Of a stretch of DNA of 64,000 bases, positions 36,901 through 44,324 are shown piece by piece (within the stretch, counting starts at the first letter, position 1; each line of letters begins with the position of its first letter). Below the pieces are notes generated by a model, which saw only the letters and a list, made by a program, of their open reading frames with translations, was not told the origin of the DNA and ran no database searches. Source of the DNA: Thermoanaerobaculia bacterium. GTDB lineage: Bacteria; Acidobacteriota; Thermoanaerobaculia; UBA5066. The DNA lies in assembly GCA_022071945.1 (NCBI GenBank), contig JAJVIN010000034.1, positions 80,434 to 144,433 on the forward strand, written 5' to 3'. The position numbers and the translations under genes are program-made.

Positions 36901-37161
36901 CTTCTGTCGACGGTGGGAGAGACGGATCCTGGGTGCGCGGTCGCTTACCCTGCCTGCAAGGGTTGGACGGATGCCGAAGGAGTGATGGACGTCCCGGGGT
37001 GGCCGCGTCGTGAGGCGAACCTGGCGTTCCAGGACCGGATCACGTCGGGATGCTCTGGATCACCTGGAAACGCCCTGAAGTTCTGTCCGAGTGATTTTGT
37101 GAACCGGGCGCAGATCGGCGAGTTCCTGGCGAGGACACTGGGCCTCGTGCCGATGCCGTGA
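30976..37161 (+). CDS. giant secreted SBBP-repeat protein with Ig/Fn3-like and SLH-like domains
   Basis: 2061 aa. Signal peptide (SVLATGILLLAGSASPLIAG), then a ~220-residue N-terminal domain common ahead of SBBP repeats (PLYFEPNLGQAPQGVEFLARG). Residues ~262-1172 hold 14 SBBP repeats of ~65 aa, with pattern YSTFLGG...D..GIAxDxxGxAYVTGxTxSxxFPxTxGAYD. Next are two Ig/PKD-like domains (~1272-1500), two Fn3-like domains (~1555-1735, SYDVYLDT and HYDVYVGT), an IPT-like domain (~1741-1835) and three SLH-like repeats at the end (FTDVTENDFYYLSS...; VTRAEMVTFVERL; NRAQIGEFLARTL). AAAGGAG lies 7 nt before the ATG. A surface-attached adhesin or matrix protein is likely. Confidence 0.9.
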   Translation: MTTNRLTPRRSVLATGILLLAGSASPLIAGPSAQVSKIPLYFEPNLGQAPQGVEFLARGENYMALVTPDGVTLHLRSGTCGGKERKGPMGREAETEGMDAGLPETPCRTEMATLRVEGRSKKSRLIPEERLEGISNYLTGNDPSRWRTHIPHFAAVRVGDVYPGIDMVLRPSGSNLRYDFEVRPGADPGRIQLRLQGPEKTELSDERLIHHFKGGRLEQTNLRVSQGADDIAGASFSLTSDGRIGFDVQAWNRREKLVIDPTLAWSTFLGGYGPEQARAIAVDGSGNAYVTGRVSNPVFPVTAGAYDTTYSGGYDVFVTKLDSAGSGLVYSTLLGGAGDDDPAGIAVDSSGRALITGSTSSPGFPATTGAYDTSQNGGADAFLTRLNAMGTDLIFSTFLGGSDQDYGKGVALDSSENAYVTGYTTSTNYPVSAGAHDTSQNGSNDVFVTKVNSTGTGIVYSTFLGGYTNDLAHGIAVDTLGSAYVTGHTWSPDFPVTAGAYDGNHNGYEDVFVTKLNATGTGLAYSAFLGGMYSDYGAGIAVDALGGVYVTGYTSSPDFPVTGSSYDNSHNGGFDVFVTKLNSAGASLVYSTFLGGPAADTASGIALDALGSAYVTMTTDSVGFPTTIGAYDTSFNGSRDASVAKLNPAGTTLLYSTFLGGPDDDLGNAIAVDATGSAHVTGETRSSSFPVTTGAYGPAMAGDHDSFVTKLSIGGDSLSYSTFLGGAGSFSGSGWSQSLTTDSSGSVYVTGRTYSSSFPTGAGSYDTAHNGGDDAFVTKLNAAGTSLVYSTFLGGSGGDWGNGIASDASGNTYVSGYTLSSNFPTTAGAYDTSHNGGFDVFVTKLNATGTGLIYSTFLGGSGWDRGRGIALDTSGSAYVTGHTDSTGFPTTAGTYDTTFNGGEDAFVTKLNATGTGLVYSTLLGGSNGDAGYAIALDNSGTALVTGSTSSADFPATAGAYDTSHNGNDDAFVAKVNTTGTGLLFSTFLGGSSKDDATAITLDASGIAFVTGYTWSADFPTTGGAFDTSHNGNYDAFVAKVNTTGTGLVFSTFLGGSDSDAGFGIAVDAMGTAFVTGYTRSTDFPATADAFDTSHNGNSDAFVAKVNTTGTGLLFSTFLGGSDNDLGYAIALDALGSAYVTGLTDSSDFPASPGAFQDSTPSGDGSVFVAKLTFNQAPTITPFAMVTVPRGATTNVLVATVTDPDTVPPGLFVTATGAPAGITVANFVLTPTTPGHYNVTADIIAACNAAAMGPVNLQVTDGIAAPAAGSFTLNTTDAAAGATLTGGATLCAGETTTLSVALTGTGPWSLTWSDGFVQSGITTSPATRVVTPAVTTTYTITAVSGANGCAGTATGSALVTVNPRPTAAVTGGGTICAGTVSTVAVALTGTAPWTITWSDGMVQIAAASPAARLVSPTFNQSFSVLSLSDANCTGGTATGAAAFVVEPVPSAAITAPSGVCESSAGNTASVPDGGPGVTYAWTISGGTLTSPSNASSVTFAAGSAGIGGLGAPHGPASSRYQEIASGSVILTVTVTRAGCPSVGTKTIPIQMPPAVPTPSIPADGSTYSGSFVSWTHAGGSSYDVYLDTVNPPEKLIFSGQTNNLEAFIPSWVSGVTYSWKVVARNACGSSASPLRSFTAGNCPWTGTAPVLTSPVNGAAGVAATAALTWTPVPGAAHYDVYVGTNPENLTRYDVAQAPETSVFVPVSPGVTYHWKVVAVPICGSATSSSSSTSTFTASGSAFGATAFAPSIFNRWETGTVTLSGSGFTAGMHLFTDLHGANAGTVVPAIFTNALSNPSQLQATLIGNPAAPVGLYDVGVTLSGIEEGRLLQAMALRAFTDVTENDFYYLSSARMADAGIMESDFASGTPGPQFSPATKVSRALMAEYLVKSHLYWRYRTTALPAATCTPSGGGSTTFPDVACSHPNWLAIHWIKVWGVTQGSPCAQGLCFNPDNNVTRAEMVTFVERLRQTGVLNTLLSTVGETDPGCAVAYPACKGWTDAEGVMDVPGWPRREANLAFQDRITSGCSGSPGNALKFCPSDFVNRAQIGEFLARTLGLVPMP
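31769..34490 (+). repeat. 14 SBBP-coding tandem repeats, ~195 bp each
   Basis: The SBBP region is a DNA-level tandem repeat of about 195 bp. The last units are the most alike: a block beginning GACGCC/GATGCC recurs at 33880, 34075 and 34270, exactly 195 bp apart, with about 40 nearly identical bases each time including many silent positions. This marks recent unit duplication, whereas earlier units have drifted. Copy number could vary between strains. Confidence 0.9.
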
Positions 37162-37177
37162 GGCCCTCATCGTCCGG

Positions 37178-37207
37178 CCCCTTCTCCCGGGTGCGCGGGA
37201 GGAGGGG
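37178..37207 (+). terminator. hairpin after SBBP-repeat gene
   Basis: CCCCTTCTCCCG (37178-37189) pairs with CGGGAGGAGGGG (37196-37207) with one G-U wobble and a 6-nt loop. It lies 16 nt after the stop codon. The tail has no T-run. The remaining ~230 bp before mlaE show no gene or clear motif. Confidence 0.6.
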
Positions 37208-37439
37208 CAACCGGCGAGAGCGCTCGCCCGCGGAGCGCACGGCAGAGACCGCTCGCAGAGCGGGTGAGGACCTCTTCGGGCCCTCTTCTTCTCCGCGGAT
37301 CACCCCGCGCCGGCGGCGTGCCTCTTCTCTCCCTGCGGGCAGCGACTCTCGCAGCGGGACAGCGACACGGGCCACGCGAGGGAACCGGCACCACGGGAAC
37401 TCTCTCCGCCTTCGATGGCCCGCCACGTAGAATCCGCCG

Positions 37440-38261
37440 GTGGCCTTCTCCTCCCAGTACCTCCGGATAGAGAGGACTCCCTGGTACAAGCTGCCTCGCA
37501 CACGGGCATGGTTCGCGAGAGCGTTCCACCACCTCGGGGGAATCGGGCTCATGACCCGGGACACGATACTTGCCGCCCGCTCGCGCTGGGAGACCGGTGA
37601 GATCCTCCGGCAGATGGACGCCCTCGGCGTCCAGTCGATCTCGGTCACGAACCTCACCGCGCTCTTCACGGGGATGGTCTTGGCCCTGCAGACCGCCTAC
37701 GCCCTCTCACAGTTCGGCGGAAAGCTCTTCGTGGGCCGTGTCGTGGTCCTCTCCCTCGCCCGCGAGCTGGGGCCGACCCTCACCGCCCTGATGGTCGCCG
37801 CCCGGGTCGGCGCCGGCATCACCGCCGAGCTCGGCACGATGGCCGTCACCGAACAGGTCGATGCCCTCAGAGCCCTCGGTGCCTCGCCCATCAGAAAGCT
37901 CGTCCTGCCCCGCGTCCTCGCGGTCACGGCCATGCTCCCCGTCCTCACCCTGATCGCCGTCTTTCACGGGATCTTCGGCGGACTCGTCATCGCCATCTTC
38001 GAGCTGAAGATCGGCGCGAGCTTCTACATCTCGACGACCCTGCAGGCCCTCCAGTACAACGACCTCCTCCACGGACTCTGCAAGACACCCTTCTTCGGTG
38101 CCGAGATCGCCCTCATCGGCTGCTACAACGGGCTCAACGCTTCTGGCGGAGCCGATGGCGTCGGGCGAGCGACCACGGTCGCCGTCGTCCTCTCATCCAT
38201 CACGGTCCTCATCACCGATTTCTTCCTCTCGAAGCTCTTCATCTCGCTCCCCATCGGCTAG
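37440..38261 (+). CDS. mlaE: MlaE-type lipid ABC transporter permease
   Basis: 273-aa permease with about five membrane helices and the MlaE-family core: LFTGMVLALQTAYALSQFGG, LSLARELGPTLTALMVAARVGAGITAELGTM (the family signature), and VTEQVDALRALGASPIRKLVLPR. The complex moves phospholipids between the inner and outer membranes. The start is GTG. It overlaps no neighbour but is 10 bp before mlaF. It is the first gene of a three-gene Mla-type set. Confidence 0.95.
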   Translation: MAFSSQYLRIERTPWYKLPRTRAWFARAFHHLGGIGLMTRDTILAARSRWETGEILRQMDALGVQSISVTNLTALFTGMVLALQTAYALSQFGGKLFVGRVVVLSLARELGPTLTALMVAARVGAGITAELGTMAVTEQVDALRALGASPIRKLVLPRVLAVTAMLPVLTLIAVFHGIFGGLVIAIFELKIGASFYISTTLQALQYNDLLHGLCKTPFFGAEIALIGCYNGLNASGGADGVGRATTVAVVLSSITVLITDFFLSKLFISLPIG

Positions 38262-38271
38262 ACCCGACGTC

Positions 38272-39078
38272 ATGCCAGCGATCCCCGAACCCTCGCAGCC
38301 GATCCTCGAATTCCGCAACGTCTGGAGATCGTTCGGGAAAAAAACCGTCCTCGCCGGGATCAACCTCGCGATCCACCGCGGCGAGGTCCTCGTCATCCTC
38401 GGGGGGTCGGGCACCGGGAAGTCCGTGACGCTGCGTCAGATGAACGGGCTCGACCATCCGGATCGCGGCGAGGTTCTCTTGGACGGCGAGGACATCACGA
38501 AGCTCTCCGAGACCGAACTCTGGCGAGTGCGCCGGCGCGTCGGGATGCTCTTTCAGAGCGGGGCACTTTTCGATTCCATGACCGTCTTCGAGAACGTCGC
38601 CTTCGCACTGAGAGAGCACACCCAGATGTCCGAACCCGAGATCGCCCGCCGCGTACGCGAGGTCCTCGGATTCGTCAACCTCGGGGCCGAGGTCGAGACC
38701 CTTCTCCCCTCCTCGCTTTCGGGAGGAATGAAGAAGAGAGTCTCCCTGGCGCGGACCATCGCCCTGCAGCCCGAGGTCCTGATGTACGACGAGCCGACGA
38801 CGGGTCTGGACCCGGTCACCTCGATGACGATCAACCGCCTGATCGTGGATCTGAACACGCGCCTTTCGACGACCTCGATCGTCGTGACCCACGACATCAC
38901 GTCGGCCCTCTACGTGGCCGACAGGATCGCCTTTCTCAAGCACGGCCAGTTCGTCTTCACCGGGACGCCCGCTGAGGCCAAGACCTCATCCGTCTCGGAG
39001 TTGAGGGCGTTTCTCGAAGCCTCGGACGGCGAGGAAGAAGCGGTCGCGCCCACCCTTATTCCCCAGGAGCGAACGTGA
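38272..39078 (+). CDS. mlaF: MlaF-type ABC transporter ATPase
   Basis: 268 aa. Walker A GGSGTGKS at 44-51, signature LSGGM at 149-153, Walker B EVLMYDEPTTGLDPVTS and H-loop VTHDITSAL. LSGGM in place of LSGGQ is common in MlaF. ATG at 38272 begins where homology starts; a longer upstream frame would overlap mlaE. The stop overlaps the GTG of the MCE gene (GTGA), implying coupled translation. Confidence 0.94.
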   Translation: MPAIPEPSQPILEFRNVWRSFGKKTVLAGINLAIHRGEVLVILGGSGTGKSVTLRQMNGLDHPDRGEVLLDGEDITKLSETELWRVRRRVGMLFQSGALFDSMTVFENVAFALREHTQMSEPEIARRVREVLGFVNLGAEVETLLPSSLSGGMKKRVSLARTIALQPEVLMYDEPTTGLDPVTSMTINRLIVDLNTRLSTTSIVVTHDITSALYVADRIAFLKHGQFVFTGTPAEAKTSSVSELRAFLEASDGEEEAVAPTLIPQERT

Positions 39079-40280
39079 AAGCAGACAGCAGGACGAAATC
39101 ACGCGTCGGGATCATCGTGTTCGCCTCGATGCTCCTGTTCGCCGTCGCCATTGTCATCGTCGGCGGCAAGACGGGCTTCTTTCTCGCTCGCGTCTCGTAT
39201 CACACTTACTTTCCGAACTCCCAGGGCCTCGTCGAGGGGAACCAGGTGAGGCTCGCCGGAGTCACCGTCGGTGCCGTCCGCGACGTCAAGGTTCCGCGAA
39301 AGCCCGGACAGGACCTCTTCATCGCCTTCGACATCGAGAAGAGGTACGCGCACCTCATCAAGACCGACAGCAAGGTCGAGATCAAGACGATCGGGCTTCT
39401 GGGTGACAAGTACCTCGAGCTGACACCTGGCTCTCCGAACGCCAAGGACCTGCCGGAAGGCTCCGAGATCACGGCCTACCGCGGAACGGAACTCGACAAG
39501 ATCCTCGCGGGCGGAGGCGACCTCATGGAGAACGTCGTGGCGATCTCCAGGTCGCTGAAGACGATCCTCGGACGGACCGAGGAAGGGAAGGGCTTCCTCG
39601 GCGAGCTGACCTCGGAGTCGGCTTCGGGGAAGGAGCTTTCGAAGTCCCTGAGGAAGACACTCGAGACCACCAACCACCTCCTCGACGACGTCAGGGAGGG
39701 CCGAGGCCTTCTCGGGCGCCTCATCCACGACGAGAAGCTGGCCGATTCCATCTCCGCCGAACTCGAGGGTTCCGCCCGGTCGCTCCACAAGATCCTCGCT
39801 TCCGTTGAGAAGGGAGTCGGAGAGGGGGACGGCGCGATCCCCGCTCTCCTCGGCGATCCCGAAGGCAAGAAGAAGATCTACGCCCTCGTCGATTCCCTCA
39901 AGCTCACCGCGGACGGTCTGGCCGCCTTCTCGAAGGGTCTCAACGAGGAAGACGGGGTTCTCCCCTCCCTCATTCGCGACGAGGACTTCGCAAAGGAGTT
40001 CCTGGGCGACCTCAGGAAGATCTCCTCACATCTGGCGAGCGTCTCGGAGAAGCTCGACAGCGGAGACGGCACGGCCGGGAAGCTCATCGGCGATCCGGCG
40101 GTTCACGATGCCATCAACGACATCCTCGTCGGCGTCAACGAGTCGAAGATGCTCCGCTGGCTGATTCGCGACCGCCAGAAATCCGGCATCCAGAAGCGCT
40201 ACGACGAGGAAAGGGCAAAGGCCAAAGCCGAACCCACGCCGGCGGCGGCATCAGCACCGCCCACCAGCGCCCACAACTGA
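39075..40280 (+). CDS. mlaD: MlaD-type MCE-domain protein
   Basis: 401 aa. One N-terminal membrane helix (IIVFASMLLFAVAIVIVGG) then an MCE domain with the conserved segment FPNSQGLVEGNQVRLAGVTVGAVRDV. The rest (~135-380) is a long helical region with repeats GKGFLGELTSE, GRGLLGRLIHDEKLA, GDGAIPALLGDPE and GDGTAGKLIGDPAV, typical of MCE proteins whose C-terminal helices build a tube or bind lipid. It is much longer than E. coli MlaD (183 aa). No mlaB or mlaC is adjacent. Confidence 0.9.
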   Translation: MKADSRTKSRVGIIVFASMLLFAVAIVIVGGKTGFFLARVSYHTYFPNSQGLVEGNQVRLAGVTVGAVRDVKVPRKPGQDLFIAFDIEKRYAHLIKTDSKVEIKTIGLLGDKYLELTPGSPNAKDLPEGSEITAYRGTELDKILAGGGDLMENVVAISRSLKTILGRTEEGKGFLGELTSESASGKELSKSLRKTLETTNHLLDDVREGRGLLGRLIHDEKLADSISAELEGSARSLHKILASVEKGVGEGDGAIPALLGDPEGKKKIYALVDSLKLTADGLAAFSKGLNEEDGVLPSLIRDEDFAKEFLGDLRKISSHLASVSEKLDSGDGTAGKLIGDPAVHDAINDILVGVNESKMLRWLIRDRQKSGIQKRYDEERAKAKAEPTPAAASAPPTSAHN

Positions 40281-40290
40281 GGCCAGGCGA

Positions 40291-41256
40291 TTGACCGAGA
40301 GAAAGAAATCCATCCTGATTGCCGGGGGGGCCGGATTCGTTGCCTCCGCCCTCATCGAGTCCCTGCCCGCCTCCGAGTTCGACGTCTTCGGAGCGGACGT
40401 GTTCGACGCGCCCGGCGACCCCACGGCGGTCAGGAGACTCTCCGCCAGCAATCTCCTGGTTCGCAACCTGGCGCGGATCGAGGAACTCGACCTCTCCGTC
40501 GGGCCCGCGGTCGAGGACCTCTTCTTGCGGACGAACCCATCGATCGTCGTCAACCTGACTCCGCTGGGCCTCGGCGGCGTGCCCCTGGCTCCCCTTCTCT
40601 CCGCGTCGCGGAAGACGTGCGCGCACTTCATCCAGATCTCGTGCATCAGAGCCCGGGAGGCGGGGAACCCCTGGATCGGTGTCGAGCAAGAGATCGAGCG
40701 GAGCGGGCTCCCGTTCACGATCCTGCGGCTCGCCGAGCCCTGCGGCGAGGGGCTTTCGGGAAACCGGTTCCCGGCCCGGTGCCTCGAGGACATCCACGCG
40801 GGCCGGCCGATCGAGGTCGAGCACGGCCCGGCCCGGGACTACATCTCCCCGAAGGACGCGGCGGCCGCCACTCTCCTGGCGATCCGGAAAGGCCCCAGCA
40901 CGGCGACGTTCGAGATCGGCACCGGCGCCGCGCGGACCCAGGGAGCCATCATCCGGATCCTGGCCGCCGCGATCGGACGCGACGCGGTCCTGAAGGTCAA
41001 TTTCGGCGGTGACTTCAAGCCGCCGGTGGCGGCCAGCCTCGAGGCGGCGCGCCGCGACCTCGGTTTCCACCCCTCCCTCTCGATCGAGGAACAGGTCTCG
41101 TCCATCGTCGGAGCCCGGGAGGCCCGCCAGACGGAGAGTGTGTCCACCCGGCCCGCCCGGGCGGAACCCGTGTCGCCGGCGCCAGACGAGGGAGAGCCGA
41201 TCCGGCTGTCTCGGCGCGAGCTCTTCAGCTTCCTCAGACGCCCGGGGAACCGGTGA
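40291..41256 (+). CDS. NAD(P)-dependent epimerase-like SDR protein lacking YxxxK
   Basis: 321 aa. TTG start. An N-terminal Rossmann motif GGAGFVASALIESL (normally GGxGFIG) and an extended-SDR layout with RDYISPKDAAAATLLAI and GTGAARTQGAIIRIL. The segment that should hold the catalytic Tyr-x3-Lys reads NPWIGVEQEIERSG, so both Tyr and Lys are missing. A binding or structural role, or a very different chemistry, is possible. The C-terminal ~60 residues are a charged extension. It lies 76 bp before ugd, which suggests nucleotide-sugar work. Confidence 0.75.
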   Translation: MTERKKSILIAGGAGFVASALIESLPASEFDVFGADVFDAPGDPTAVRRLSASNLLVRNLARIEELDLSVGPAVEDLFLRTNPSIVVNLTPLGLGGVPLAPLLSASRKTCAHFIQISCIRAREAGNPWIGVEQEIERSGLPFTILRLAEPCGEGLSGNRFPARCLEDIHAGRPIEVEHGPARDYISPKDAAAATLLAIRKGPSTATFEIGTGAARTQGAIIRILAAAIGRDAVLKVNFGGDFKPPVAASLEAARRDLGFHPSLSIEEQVSSIVGAREARQTESVSTRPARAEPVSPAPDEGEPIRLSRRELFSFLRRPGNR

Positions 41257-41332
41257 GAACGGGCGTTTCGGTTTAGACTGCACCCCGCCCGGTTCCTTTG
41301 GAACCTGCACTCTTTCCCAGGAGGAATCACGC

Positions 41333-42631
41333 GTGAATATCTGCATGGTGGGCACGGGCTACGTCGGCCTCGTGACGGGCGTGTGTCTCGCCGATTTCGG
41401 CATGTCGGTAACCTGCGTCGACAAGGACGAGCGAAAGATCGAAATGCTCCGGGCCGGACAGACGCCCATCTACGAGCCTGGCCTCGAGGAGATGATCCAC
41501 AAGAACGTGAAGGCCAAGCGCCTGGACTTCACGACGAACATCCAGGAGGCCATCGAGCGGGCCCTGGTGATCTTCATCGCAGTCGGAACCCCTCCGAAAG
41601 AGGACGGCTCCCCCGACCTCTCGTTCATCTTCGAGGTCGCCAAGTCGATCGCCGAGTTCATGAACGGATACAAGGTCGTGGTGACGAAGTCGACGGTCCC
41701 GACCGGAACGGGAAAGCAGATCGAGGAGATCCTCAAGGCGAACTCCGGCCACCACAAATTCTCGATCGTCTCCAACCCCGAGTTCCTCAGGGAGGGTTCG
41801 GCCATCGAGGACTTCATGCGCCCCGACCGGGTCGTCATCGGCTCACGAGACGAGGAAGCGGTCGCAATCGTGAAGGACGTCTATTCGCCCCTGGGCACTT
41901 CCGGCGTTCCGTTCGTCATCACGGATGTCGAGTCCGCCGAGCTCATCAAGTACGCCTCGAACGGTTTTCTCGCGCTGAAGATCTCGTTCATCAACGAGAT
42001 CGCCACCCTCTGCGAGCGGATGGGAGCCGACGTGAAGGACGTGGCGCGGGGAATGGGGCTCGACAAGCGGATCTCGCCCCACTTCTTGCAGCCGGGTCCC
42101 GGTTACGGAGGTTCTTGCTTCCCCAAGGACGTCTCCGGCGTCGTGGACGTCGCCCGGCGCCACGGCTATACGTTCCAGATCATGGAGTCGGTCCTCGACG
42201 TCAACGATGCGGTCAAGGCCCGGATGGTCGACAAGGTCGAGCGTGTCGTCGGCAAGCTCGAGGGCAAGCGAATCGCCGTTCTCGGCCTCTCCTTCAAGCC
42301 TGAGACCGATGACATCCGCGAGAGCTCCTCGCTCAAGCTCATCGCTGACCTGCAGGCCCGGGGAGCGACCGTGACGGCCTTCGACCCCGTCGCCATGGAC
42401 AACGCCCGCGCGGTCCTGACGGGCGTCGATTTCACCGAGGACGTGGAGTCGGCCGTCAAAGGCGCGGACGCGGTCGTTCTGGCCACCGACTGGAACCAGT
42501 TCCGCAAGCTCGATTTCGACCGTCTGGAAAGAACGATGAAGGCGAAGAACTTCGTCGACCTGAGGAACCTCTACGAGCCGCGCGAGATGCGCCGCCTCGG
42601 CTGGAACTACACCGGCGTCGGCCGGAGCTGA
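41333..42631 (+). CDS. ugd: UDP-glucose 6-dehydrogenase
   Basis: 432 aa. Rossmann MVGTGYVGLVTGVCLADFG at the start, the VVTKSTVPTGTG segment, catalytic Cys in GPGYGGSCFPKD and the C-terminal UDP-binding domain with GLSFKPETDDIRESS. It oxidises UDP-glucose to UDP-glucuronate with two NAD+. The GTG start is fixed by AGGAGG 8 nt upstream. The product feeds exopolysaccharide or LPS-type glycans; the O-antigen-ligase-like genes at 48496-52406 may be related in function. Confidence 0.96.
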   Translation: MNICMVGTGYVGLVTGVCLADFGMSVTCVDKDERKIEMLRAGQTPIYEPGLEEMIHKNVKAKRLDFTTNIQEAIERALVIFIAVGTPPKEDGSPDLSFIFEVAKSIAEFMNGYKVVVTKSTVPTGTGKQIEEILKANSGHHKFSIVSNPEFLREGSAIEDFMRPDRVVIGSRDEEAVAIVKDVYSPLGTSGVPFVITDVESAELIKYASNGFLALKISFINEIATLCERMGADVKDVARGMGLDKRISPHFLQPGPGYGGSCFPKDVSGVVDVARRHGYTFQIMESVLDVNDAVKARMVDKVERVVGKLEGKRIAVLGLSFKPETDDIRESSSLKLIADLQARGATVTAFDPVAMDNARAVLTGVDFTEDVESAVKGADAVVLATDWNQFRKLDFDRLERTMKAKNFVDLRNLYEPREMRRLGWNYTGVGRS

Positions 42632-42651
42632 GCCCGCCGTTCCCATGCCCC

Positions 42652-42683
42652 GGGAGCCTCCCCGGCCGTCCGCGGAGGCTCCC
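42652..42683. terminator. bidirectional terminator-like hairpin
   Basis: GGGAGCCTCC (42652-42661) pairs perfectly with GGAGGCTCCC (42674-42683), a 10-bp stem with a 12-nt loop, placed in the 63 bp between the convergent ugd and histidine-kinase genes. Short pyrimidine runs flank it but there is no true T-run. Confidence 0.65.
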
Positions 42684-42694
42684 CTTCGTCCTGC

Positions 42695-44233
42695 CTACCA
42701 GACTTTCGCCAGTGTCGCCTCGAGGTCGCGGACGCTGAATGGTTTCTGCAGGAAGCCGTTCGGGGACAGCCCGGCGGACTCCTCGCCGATCTCGTCCTCG
42801 CCGTAGCCGCTCGTCAGGACGACGGGCAGCTTCGGCCACCGCCCGCGAATCTCCCGGAGCGTCTCCAGCCCCCCCATCTGTGGCATCGTGAAGTCGAGGA
42901 TCACCAGTCGTGTCTCGGCGTTCAACGAGAGCAGATCGAGCGCCTCGCGTCCGTCCCCGGCAGCCAGGACGCGGTACCCGAGAGAGGTGAGCATCCCCGA
43001 GAGGACGTTCCGCACCGGTACCTGGTCGTCGACCACGAGGACGAGCGAGCCCTTGCCCTCGCGCTCGGAAGCGGCGGGACGGACTCCCTCCTGTGTCCCG
43101 GCCTCCTCCACGGGGACGGAGAGCGCCGGGAAGAAGACCGAGAAGCGGGTCCCCTCGCCCGGCCGGGACTGCACCTGAACGAACGCCCCATGTCCCCTCA
43201 CGGCGCCCAGAACGGCCGCGAGACCCAGCCCCCGCGAGCCCTCTCGCGTGGAGAAGAACGGCTCGAAGAGCCGCTCCTCGATATCGGGAGTGATAGCTCC
43301 GCCGTTGTCCCAGACGCTCAGGTAGACATACGCCTTCTCGGGCAGCGCGTCCTCCAGGAAGAGCTCGCCCTTCAGCTCCGAGGTCGACTCGATGAGGCCC
43401 GTCTCGACCCTCACCTTTCCGCCAGCCGGCGGTGCGGCACTGGCCGCGTTCGTCAGCAGGTGCAGGAGAAGCTGCCGGATCTCCGGGGCGTCGCCCCGCA
43501 TTCTCGGCAGGGTGTCCGCAAGGTCGGTCGAGAGCGAGATGCGCCGCGAGAGGAGGGGTCCGGCCATGGACACGGCCGAAGACACCACCCGCGACAGGTC
43601 CAGAGGCTCCAGGTTCAGGCGCTTGCGGCCCGCGAAGCCGAGAAGCTGCCTCGTCAGTTCCACGCCCTGGTCGGCCGCCTTCTCGATGTGGCGAAGCGTC
43701 TCTCTGACGGGAGAGCGGGGAGGGAGCGACATCGAGGCGAGATCGGCGTTCCCGAGGATTCCCTGCAGGATGTTGTTGAAGTCGTGGGCGACGACACCCG
43801 CCATAGAACGGAGGCTCGTGAGCTTTCTCGCCCGGAAGCGCCGCTCGAGCGCGCGTACCGTCAGGTCGGAAAGGCCTGCCGCTTGCCGCGCGATGGCGAC
43901 GTCGATGCGGCTCCCGAGCTGCCCATCCTCGACCGGGAAGAAAGCGATCTCACCAATCCCGGCCTTGATCCACTCGGAGGCGTCCTTCCACAAGCTGGCG
44001 GAAAGGGTCTTCACCGCTCCCGTTCCTGGACTCCGATCCCGCAGCTTCTGGAGCGCCCACCGAGCGTCGGTGAGCGGAATCGAGGGACCGAACACGACCG
44101 CCGAGCACATGCTGCCCTGGAAGGAGATTTCGGCCACTTCAGCGTGAGGCACGGGTTCGAAGGGGGGAGCGGGAAGGGCAGCCGCCAGACTGGTCCGGGC
44201 AGACTCCAGCGGTTCGACGATGAGAACTCTCAA
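42695..44233 (-). CDS. hybrid histidine kinase with degenerate N-terminal receiver
   Basis: 512 aa. Residues 1-~104 look like a receiver-type fold (LRVLIVEPLESARTSL) but the phospho-Asp position lies in AVVFGPSIP, with no Asp. HisKA contains H150 (VVAHDFNNILQGI). The HATPase carries the N-box LLLHLLTNAA (N262) and SVWDNGGAI, FEPFFST and GLGLA. A C-terminal receiver (VVDD at ~400, D447 in LVILDFTMPQMGG) is intact. The TTG start at 44233 is supported by GGAGG 5 nt upstream. It has no membrane segment, so it senses a cytoplasmic cue or another receiver's partner. No output regulator is adjacent. Confidence 0.88.
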   Translation of the reverse strand: MRVLIVEPLESARTSLAAALPAPPFEPVPHAEVAEISFQGSMCSAVVFGPSIPLTDARWALQKLRDRSPGTGAVKTLSASLWKDASEWIKAGIGEIAFFPVEDGQLGSRIDVAIARQAAGLSDLTVRALERRFRARKLTSLRSMAGVVAHDFNNILQGILGNADLASMSLPPRSPVRETLRHIEKAADQGVELTRQLLGFAGRKRLNLEPLDLSRVVSSAVSMAGPLLSRRISLSTDLADTLPRMRGDAPEIRQLLLHLLTNAASAAPPAGGKVRVETGLIESTSELKGELFLEDALPEKAYVYLSVWDNGGAITPDIEERLFEPFFSTREGSRGLGLAAVLGAVRGHGAFVQVQSRPGEGTRFSVFFPALSVPVEEAGTQEGVRPAASEREGKGSLVLVVDDQVPVRNVLSGMLTSLGYRVLAAGDGREALDLLSLNAETRLVILDFTMPQMGGLETLREIRGRWPKLPVVLTSGYGEDEIGEESAGLSPNGFLQKPFSVRDLEATLAKVW

Positions 44234-44324
44234 ACGAGCCTCCGTGGGAATTGACAATAGCGAGAGTGCCGCCCCGGCGCAAGGACGGCTGATCATCGTG
44301 ACCGGTTTCTGCTAGCGTAGCGGC

